From Deltaproteobacteria bacterium (GTDB taxonomy: Bacteria; Myxococcota_A; Polyangia; Nannocystales; Nannocystaceae), in NCBI GenBank assembly GCA_016709225.1, contig JADJEE010000001.1, positions 3,224,001 to 3,288,000 of the forward strand: a stretch of DNA of 64,000 nucleotides. The letters run 5' to 3'. Shown in pieces: positions 58,353-64,000 of the stretch (position 1 is the stretch's first letter; every line of letters starts with the position of its first letter). The notes beneath the pieces were generated by a model. It was given only the letters and a program-made list of their open reading frames with translations. It searched no databases and was not told the DNA's origin. A program made the position numbers and the translations under genes.

Positions 58353-58997
58353 ATGACGACTCCGTCCCTCACCCGTCGCGGACTGCTGCGCGGCGTCGGC
58401 ACGGCCTCGGTGCTGGCAGGCTGCGCCAAGCCTGCCAACGAGCCCGGCAGCGATGCCCCCACGGTCACCGATGCCGACGCGCCGGCCGAGATCGGACCCG
58501 ACGCGGTCCCGGTCGCGTTCACGCTCAACGGCAAGCCCATGACCGTCGCCGTCGAACCCCGCGTGACGCTGCTGGCCGCGCTGCGGCTCGACCTCCAAAC
58601 CACCGGCCCCAAGGTGGTTTGTGATCGCGGCGCCTGCGGTGCGTGCACCGTGCTGGTCGACGGCGTGCCGCGCAACAGCTGCATGATGCTGGCCCACGAC
58701 GTCGCGGGTGCCAATGTCACCACCGTCGAAGGTCTCGGCGAGGGCGACACCTCGTTGTCGCCGCTGCAGCAGGCGTTCGTGCGCCACGACGCGATGCAGT
58801 GCGGCTTCTGTACCTCCGGCATGCTCACCAGCTGCAGTGCGCTGCTGCGTCGCCACGCCGCCGGTGGCGGGCCGCTCACCGCCGACGACGTCAAGGACGC
58901 GATCGCCGGCAACCTGTGCCGCTGTGGCACCTACCCCAACGTCGTCGCCGCGGTGCTCGAGGTCGCGGGCACGCGCAGCAAGGGAGCGCAGCGATGA
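58353..58997 (+). CDS. Xanthine-dehydrogenase-type 2Fe-2S subunit with Tat signal
   Basis: 214 residues. A twin-arginine signal TRRGLLRG is followed by LAGC (Cys24), so it is exported folded and may be lipidated. Two 2Fe-2S clusters are visible: the plant-type set Cys90, 95, 98 and 110, and the second set Cys150, 153, 189 and 191 (CGFC, CRC). It relays electrons from the molybdenum site. Its stop overlaps the start of the large subunit gene (ATGA). The nearest known layout is the periplasmic aldehyde oxidoreductase PaoABC. Confidence 0.88.
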   Translation: MTTPSLTRRGLLRGVGTASVLAGCAKPANEPGSDAPTVTDADAPAEIGPDAVPVAFTLNGKPMTVAVEPRVTLLAALRLDLQTTGPKVVCDRGACGACTVLVDGVPRNSCMMLAHDVAGANVTTVEGLGEGDTSLSPLQQAFVRHDAMQCGFCTSGMLTSCSALLRRHAAGGGPLTADDVKDAIAGNLCRCGTYPNVVAAVLEVAGTRSKGAQR

Positions 58998-61327
58998 GCC
59001 GCAAGACACTGACGCTCGGCTTCCAGGATCACCTGACCGAGGTCGAGGTCGACCTCCCCGAGGGCGAGCCGCGCCCGTGGGACGCCGACACCACGCTCAC
59101 GCAGGTCGGCAAGCCGGTGCCTCGCATCGACGGCCACCTCAAGGTCTCCGGTCGCGCGCAGTACACCTTCGACGTCGCGGTGCCCGGCATGCTGCACGCC
59201 GCGGTGCTGCGCTGCCCGCTGCCGTGCGCACGCATCACCAAGCTGTCGCTGGCCGGCGCCGAGAAGGCCCCGGGCGTGAAGGCGGCGCTGGCGGTGGCGA
59301 GCAAGGGCGATCGTCTGATCTTCGCCGGCCAGGACGTCGCCGCAGTCGCGGCCACGCGTCCCGAGCTCGCCCACGACGCGCTCGCGGCGATCGAGGTCGA
59401 GTACGAGCCGCTGCCGTTCGTGGTCGATCTGGTCGCCGCCAGCAAGGCCGGCGCGCCCGCGGTGCACCAAGGCAAGGTGCGCGAGCGCAGGACCGAGGGC
59501 GACGAGCCCGGCGCCGCCGGTGAGGCGGGCGGCGAGGGCAACGTGCGACCGATGCCGAGCAGCAAGCGCGGTGACGCCCGCAAGGCGCTCGGCAAGGCCG
59601 CGGTGGTGCATCGCGCGACCTACACCACCTCGGTGCAGACCCACAGCGCGCTCGAGACCCACGGCATCCTCGTGCGCTGGGACGCCAAGGATCGCATCAC
59701 CGCGTGGTGCTCGACCCAAGGCATCTTCAGCGTGCGCGACGAGCTCGCCGAGATCTTCGAGCTCCCGTCCGACCACGTCACCGTCATCACCGAGTTCCTG
59801 GGCGGCGGCTTCGGGGCCAAGTTCGGCGCCTCGGCCCCGGGTACGCGCATGGGCTTCATCGCCGGCGAGCTCGCGCGCAAGGCCGGCGCGCCGGTGAAGC
59901 TGATGTGCGACCGCCACGAGGAGCACGTGTGCACCGGCAACCGCCCCGACTCGCGCCAGGAGATCGAACTCGGCGCCGACAAGGCCGGCAAGCTGGTCGC
60001 GATCGCGGTCAAGAGCCTCGGCACCGCCGGCATCGGCACCGGCGCCGGCATCGGTCGCAACGCGTTCTCGATCTACACCCGCGTGCCGCACGTGTCGGTG
60101 GAGGCCAGCGACGTGTTCACCAACGCCGGCCCCGCCACTGCCATGCGCGCGCCCGGCCATCCGCAGGGGGCCTTCGCGCTCGAGCTGGCGATCGACGAGC
60201 TCGCCGCGAAGGCCCAGCTCGACGCGCTGCGCCTGCGCATCGATCACGACGAGCACCCCGTGCGACGCTGGCAGTTCGAAGAGGGCGCGAAGCGCTTCGG
60301 CTGGGCGCAGGCCCGCGCGCGCTCGGCCGCGCAGCGCGGCGGCAACGCCCGCATGCGCACGGGCGTCGGCGTCGCGGCCTCGATCTGGGGTGACTTCGGC
60401 CGCGGCGGCGCGGCCCAGGTGACCTGCCGGATCGGCCGCGACGGCAGCGTCGCGATCGAGAACGGCGTGCAGGACATCGGCGGAGGCATCGGCACCGTCA
60501 TGGCCCAGGTCGCCGCCGAGGTGCTGCGACGTCCGCTCGACGGCATCACGATGAAGATCGGTCGCTCCGACTTCGGCCCCTCGGTCGGTAGCGGCGGCTC
60601 GGTGACGACCTCGTCGGTCGCACCGGCGGTGCGCAACGCCGCCGAGCGGGCCCGCGCGCAGCTGACCGACGTCGCCGCGGAGCTCTTCGGCGTGAAGCCA
60701 CAGGAGGTCACGTGGCGCGACGACGGCACCATCGCCGGCGGCGGCAAGAGCCTCACGTTCGCGCAGCTGTGCAAGAAGATGCCGGCCGAGGCCATCGTCG
60801 CGACCGCGACGCGGGCCAAGACCTTCGGCAGCCACCCGATGGCGTTCCCCGGCACCGCAGGCCCGCAGGCGATGCCGCAGATCGCCGGGGTCCAGTTCGC
60901 CGAGGTCGAGGTCGACACCTGGACCGGCGTGGTCCGAGCCAAGCGCGTGCTGGCGATGCACGACTGCGGCCGCGTGATGAACGCGCTGACGACCCGCAGC
61001 CAGGTGCAGGGCGGCATCATCCTCGGCACCAGCTACGGCCTGCTCGAGGAGCGCGTGCTCGATCGCGACTTCGGTCGCATGCTCAACCCCAACCTCGAGC
61101 AGTACAAGATCGCCGGCGCGCGCGACATCCCCGACATCGAGGTCGTGCTGACCGACGTGTTCGTTGGCAACAACAGCACCGGCGCCATCGGCATCGGCGA
61201 GCCAGCGACGATCCCCACCGCCGCCGCGATCGGCTGCGCGGTGTTCGACGCGCTCGGCGTGCCGGTACGTAGCCTGCCCATCACCCCCGCCAAGGTGCTC
61301 GCCGCGCTCGGCGTGGTGCCGGCCTGA
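58994..61327 (+). CDS. Xanthine-dehydrogenase-type molybdopterin-binding subunit
   Basis: 777 residues. Large-subunit motifs are present: GRAQYTFDV near the start, EFLGGGFGAKFG, AMRAPGHPQ, VGSGGSVTTSS, and GIGEP near the end, where Glu736 matches the catalytic Glu. The protein has no Tat signal of its own and should be exported with the 2Fe-2S subunit. It lacks the AYxCSFR loop of CO dehydrogenase, so it is more like PaoC or isoquinoline-oxidoreductase-type enzymes. It oxidises an aldehyde or heterocycle; the substrate is unknown. Confidence 0.9.
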   Translation: MSRKTLTLGFQDHLTEVEVDLPEGEPRPWDADTTLTQVGKPVPRIDGHLKVSGRAQYTFDVAVPGMLHAAVLRCPLPCARITKLSLAGAEKAPGVKAALAVASKGDRLIFAGQDVAAVAATRPELAHDALAAIEVEYEPLPFVVDLVAASKAGAPAVHQGKVRERRTEGDEPGAAGEAGGEGNVRPMPSSKRGDARKALGKAAVVHRATYTTSVQTHSALETHGILVRWDAKDRITAWCSTQGIFSVRDELAEIFELPSDHVTVITEFLGGGFGAKFGASAPGTRMGFIAGELARKAGAPVKLMCDRHEEHVCTGNRPDSRQEIELGADKAGKLVAIAVKSLGTAGIGTGAGIGRNAFSIYTRVPHVSVEASDVFTNAGPATAMRAPGHPQGAFALELAIDELAAKAQLDALRLRIDHDEHPVRRWQFEEGAKRFGWAQARARSAAQRGGNARMRTGVGVAASIWGDFGRGGAAQVTCRIGRDGSVAIENGVQDIGGGIGTVMAQVAAEVLRRPLDGITMKIGRSDFGPSVGSGGSVTTSSVAPAVRNAAERARAQLTDVAAELFGVKPQEVTWRDDGTIAGGGKSLTFAQLCKKMPAEAIVATATRAKTFGSHPMAFPGTAGPQAMPQIAGVQFAEVEVDTWTGVVRAKRVLAMHDCGRVMNALTTRSQVQGGIILGTSYGLLEERVLDRDFGRMLNPNLEQYKIAGARDIPDIEVVLTDVFVGNNSTGAIGIGEPATIPTAAAIGCAVFDALGVPVRSLPITPAKVLAALGVVPA

Positions 61328-61343
61328 GACGAGGAGCCCGAGC

Positions 61344-62351
61344 ATGAATCGCTTCACCCTGGTTCGCCTCTCCACGGCCACCGAGGCCAGCGCACGCGTG
61401 GCCGCGGCGCCGCAGACCCGTCGCTTCCGCGGCGGCGGCATCGACCTCATCGATCACATGAAGGAGGGCCTCGACGCGCCCGATGAGCTCGTCGAGTTGC
61501 GCGCCATCACTGGCCCCGAAGGCGATCGCATGCGCGGCATCACCGAGTCGTCCGGTGCGTGGTCGCTAGGGGCCCTGGTGACGCTCGCGCAGCTGGCCGC
61601 GTTCGCCGACCTCGGACGGGCATTCGCGGCCGTGCGCGAGGCGGCCGGCTCCGCCGCGACCCCGGGCATCCGCAACGCCGCCACGCTGGGCGGCAACCTG
61701 CTGCAGCGTCCGCGCTGCTGGTACTACCGCCACGTCGACCTCGAGTGCCTGAAGAAGGGCGGCGCGCAGTGCTTCGCGCTGACCGGCGACAACCGCTACA
61801 ACGCCGTGCTCGGCGGCGGCCCCAGCTTCATCGTTCACCCCTCGACGATGGCGGCCGCGCTCGTGGCCCACGACGCCGTCGTGCACACCCGCGGCCCCAA
61901 GGGCGCGCGCAAGCTGCCGATCGCCGAGTTGTTCGCGCTGCCGACCGTCGACGCCACGCGCGAGCACACGCTGGCGCCGGGCGAGCTGGTGCTCGCGATC
62001 GAGCTTCCGGCGGCCGCCGCCGATCAGCGCTCCACCTACGCGGCGGCCAAGGAGAAGCAATCCCACGACTGGCCGCTGGGCGAGGCCGCCGTGCGCGTGC
62101 GGATGCAGGGCGGCAAGCTGGTCGACGTCCGCGTCGCGCTCGGCCACGTCGCGCCGATTCCGTGGCGCGCGCGCGAGGCCGAGGCCGTGCTCGAGGGCCA
62201 GCCCCCGAGCGCTGCGCTGTTCGAGAAGGCCGCAGCCGCGGCGGTCGCCAAGGCCAAGCCGCTCGAGCACAACGGCTACAAGATCCCCCTCGTCCGAGGC
62301 CTCGTGCGCGAGGCGCTGCACCGTGCGACCGACGTCGCGATCCCGGAGTGA
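61344..62351 (+). CDS. Xanthine-dehydrogenase-type FAD-binding subunit
   Basis: 335 residues. FAD-binding motifs GIRNAATLGGNLLQRPRC and the PSTMAAALVA region are present. An insert contains Cys125, Cys135 and Cys143 (RPRCWYYRHVDLEC ... AQCF), which resembles the extra iron-sulfur insert of PaoB-type subunits, here with three Cys. It passes electrons from the 2Fe-2S subunit to an acceptor. GAGGAG lies about eight bases before ATG 61344. The order small-large-FAD differs from the PaoABC order. Confidence 0.88.
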   Translation: MNRFTLVRLSTATEASARVAAAPQTRRFRGGGIDLIDHMKEGLDAPDELVELRAITGPEGDRMRGITESSGAWSLGALVTLAQLAAFADLGRAFAAVREAAGSAATPGIRNAATLGGNLLQRPRCWYYRHVDLECLKKGGAQCFALTGDNRYNAVLGGGPSFIVHPSTMAAALVAHDAVVHTRGPKGARKLPIAELFALPTVDATREHTLAPGELVLAIELPAAAADQRSTYAAAKEKQSHDWPLGEAAVRVRMQGGKLVDVRVALGHVAPIPWRAREAEAVLEGQPPSAALFEKAAAAAVAKAKPLEHNGYKIPLVRGLVREALHRATDVAIPE

Positions 62352-62354
62352 ACC

Positions 62355-62582
62355 ATGCCGACCTTCGACGACCGACCTCGCCCCGAGCTCGACGCGCCGG
62401 TGTGCCGCTTCCTGCGGACCAAGGCGCTGCACGTCTACGGGCAGGACACGCCCGACGCGTTCTCGACCTCACGCTCGAGCCACTACCACTGCCTGCGCAC
62501 CCAGTTCGTGACCGGCCCCGATGCGGCGCCGTGCGTGCCCGAGGACTGTCAGCCCGGGCGACGCTGCTTCGAGGCCCGCTGA
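62355..62582 (+). CDS. Small Cys-rich protein next to the molybdenum hydroxylase genes
   Basis: 75 residues starting three bases after the FAD subunit stop. Five Cys (17, 46, 60, 65, 71) and CRFLRTK at the start and GRRCF at the end. No signal peptide. Its place and Cys content suggest a metal- or Fe-S-handling partner or assembly factor for the enzyme, but it matches no family I recognise. Its 3' end overlaps the convergent receptor gene. Confidence 0.65.
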   Translation: MPTFDDRPRPELDAPVCRFLRTKALHVYGQDTPDAFSTSRSSHYHCLRTQFVTGPDAAPCVPEDCQPGRRCFEAR

Positions 62583-64000
62583 GCGCGGCCGCGGCTGCGG
62601 CCACCGCTGCGGCGGGCAAACACGCCGCGGGGGTTTTGCCGGTCGAGGAAGATGTCGCCCTTGATGCCGATCATGAAGGTGAGCGGCGCGCCCGGCCGCA
62701 GCCCGAAGGGCCGATACGACGCCGCATAGGCGTTGTTCGTGGCGTTGTTCACCGTGCCGTACAGCAGCAGCCGCTGGTGGAGCCGCAGGTTGGCGGCGGC
62801 GTCGAGCACGAAGAAGCCGTCGATGCGCTGATCGTCGGGGATCTTGCCCTGCCCCGCCACGTCGCGCATGGCCCCGTTGTACGACGGCGCCAGCGAGACC
62901 TCCCAGTTCTCCGCGCCCACGCCGAGCGAGCCACCGGCGAGGTGCACCGGCACGTACGGCAGCTGATCGCCGGCCTGCACGTCGCCCCACTGCGGAAACG
63001 GTGAGGCGAAACCATGCCGGAACTGCGTGCCGGTGTACGTGTAGCGCGCGCCGACGTCGAGCCGTACGCCGCGTTGGAACTGGTAGCGGTAGCGCAGCGC
63101 GCTCTCCAGGCCGTAGACGAACACGCGGCCACCGTTGAACTGCGTGCTGCCGTCGCCGTCGGCACAGCCCGACGAGAAGGTGCACGCGCCGTTCAGATTG
63201 CTGTAGTCGCTGAAGAAGCCCACCGCCTCGGCCCACACGCGCCGACGGATCGCGCGCACACCGGCCTCGTAGTTGACGCTGTACTCGGGCTTCACCGCGT
63301 CGGGCTGGCCGGGCGCCACCGGTGAGAAGCCGCGGTGGACCCCCGCGAACACATCGAGCCACTCGAGTGCCCGCACCAGCGCGCCGATGCCCGGGGTCAC
63401 CGCAACGTCCTGCCGATGGGCGCGCGCGCCCGTCAGGTGGTCGGCGTAGCGCATCAGGATGGTCTCGACCCGGATGCCCGGCGCGATGGTGAAGCGGTCC
63501 CACAGCGTGATCGCGTCGAGCACATGCAGCGCGACCGCGTGGGCTTCACCGGCGTTGCGCAGCGCCGCGATGGTGGGGCTGCCGTCGGGCACCATCACGC
63601 CGCCGGTCATCATGTACGCATCCTCGAGGTGGTTGCGGATGATGCCGTCGTGGTGGAAGCGCCCGCCGATCTCGAGGTCCTGCGTGACCGGGCCGAACGT
63701 GGGCCGCCAGTGCAGCGCCGTCTGCATCCCCTCGGACACGAAGCGCCGATCGTTGCGCGTGACCATCAGCGCCTGCTCGGGGGTCGTCGCGTCCTCCTCG
63801 CCGCGGATGATCGCCGACAACACCGCGAGCTGCCCGGCCTCGGGGTTGGCCAGCACGGTGGAGAAGTCCGGCTCGTCGCGGAAGCGATCGAGGCGCCGCC
63901 ACACGCGGTGGAAGTCGTGTCGGTACAGCGTGGTCTCGAGCTGCAGCGTGTCGTTGCCGACGTGGTACGACAGCTCGGCCTGCGAGCGCCACCAGGTCAT
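62549..64000 (-). CDS. TonB-dependent outer membrane receptor, C-terminal part
   Basis: 483 residues of a beta-barrel; the N-terminus is beyond the window. Alternating beta-strands (SYHVGNDTLQLETTLYRHDF; RVFVYGLESALRYRYQF; DVGARYTYTGTQFRHGF) and the last barrel motif NNATNNAYAASYRPFGLRPG fit a FecA/FhuA-type receptor, which imports iron complexes or other ligands across the outer membrane with TonB energy. After the final strand it has a basic tail (GRSRGRAQRASKQRR) instead of ending at the aromatic residue. It overlaps the small Cys-rich gene by 34 bases at the 3' ends. Confidence 0.8.
   Translation of the reverse strand: MTWWRSQAELSYHVGNDTLQLETTLYRHDFHRVWRRLDRFRDEPDFSTVLANPEAGQLAVLSAIIRGEEDATTPEQALMVTRNDRRFVSEGMQTALHWRPTFGPVTQDLEIGGRFHHDGIIRNHLEDAYMMTGGVMVPDGSPTIAALRNAGEAHAVALHVLDAITLWDRFTIAPGIRVETILMRYADHLTGARAHRQDVAVTPGIGALVRALEWLDVFAGVHRGFSPVAPGQPDAVKPEYSVNYEAGVRAIRRRVWAEAVGFFSDYSNLNGACTFSSGCADGDGSTQFNGGRVFVYGLESALRYRYQFQRGVRLDVGARYTYTGTQFRHGFASPFPQWGDVQAGDQLPYVPVHLAGGSLGVGAENWEVSLAPSYNGAMRDVAGQGKIPDDQRIDGFFVLDAAANLRLHQRLLLYGTVNNATNNAYAASYRPFGLRPGAPLTFMIGIKGDIFLDRQNPRGVFARRSGGRSRGRAQRASKQRRPG

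Noticed and set aside
58994..61327. Carbon monoxide dehydrogenase large subunit
   Set aside because: The AYxCSFR active-site loop is absent and the subunit set has a Tat signal as in PaoABC-type enzymes.

Overview
This is GC-rich chromosomal DNA, most likely from a myxobacterium (Myxococcota; the gene style suggests the Nannocystis/Haliangium side of the phylum). The evidence is three Hanks-type kinase genes, many lipoproteins with Ser/Thr/Gly-rich linkers, DUF4215-like Cys-rich repeats, a MYXO-CTERM-like tail, an ADYC-domain protein, an ECF sigma factor beside a kinase-TPR protein, and heavy use of GTG starts with 4-base GTGA/ATGA gene overlaps. No rRNA, tRNA, CRISPR array, prophage or complete insertion sequence was seen. 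Coding density is high; only one gap exceeds 300 bases.

Layout. 0-5.7 kb: the end of RNase HI; a reverse operon of a UDP-galactopyranose-mutase-like flavoprotein, a GT2 glycosyltransferase and a polysaccharide deacetylase; and a forward pair of a kinase-fold protein with an NFG in place of DFG and a membrane glycosyltransferase. 5.7-11.8 kb: a membrane-anchored Ser/Thr kinase, two TPR/two-helix proteins ending in RF, a lipoprotein and a second membrane glycosyltransferase. 11.8-19.5 kb: proS, greB, genes of unknown role, and an operon joining a four-heme lipoprotein to a thioredoxin lipoprotein. 19.5-25 kb: a 174-bp palindromic MITE-like element at the 3' end of a DUF3516-type helicase gene, a degenerate NtrC-like regulator and dapD. 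25-30.5 kb: a winged-helix/membrane protein, a GT4 glycosyltransferase, a lytic transglycosylase and an FHA-GGDEF cyclase. 30.6-40.3 kb: a dense run of surface proteins including a five-heme lipoprotein, propeller-like lipoproteins, a MYXO-CTERM-like protein and a YtkA-like lipoprotein. 40.4-49 kb: TerC, a 1255-residue VIT/vWA lipoprotein, a kinase-TPR protein and an ECF sigma factor. 49-58.3 kb: a frameshifted lipoprotein gene, BNR-type and other lipoproteins, a zinc-ribbon protein, a third membrane glycosyltransferase, an ADYC protein with 48-bp repeats, and a DUF1415 protein. 58.3-64 kb: a Tat-exported xanthine-dehydrogenase-type enzyme with a small Cys-rich companion, then a TonB-dependent receptor cut by the window edge.

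Themes. The window is mostly envelope biology: glycan synthesis and remodelling, surface lipoproteins and extracytoplasmic redox, with phosphorylation and c-di-GMP signalling beside it. Two patterns recur beyond single genes. First, five proteins share a signal peptide, two C-terminal membrane helices and a last strand ending in [RK]F; in two places such a gene is followed within 5-7 bases by a Cys-rich lipoprotein. Second, several genes have a TAnnnT hexamer 6-14 bases before the start codon, which suggests leaderless or very short-leader transcripts. Functions come from motif reading only; no searches were run.
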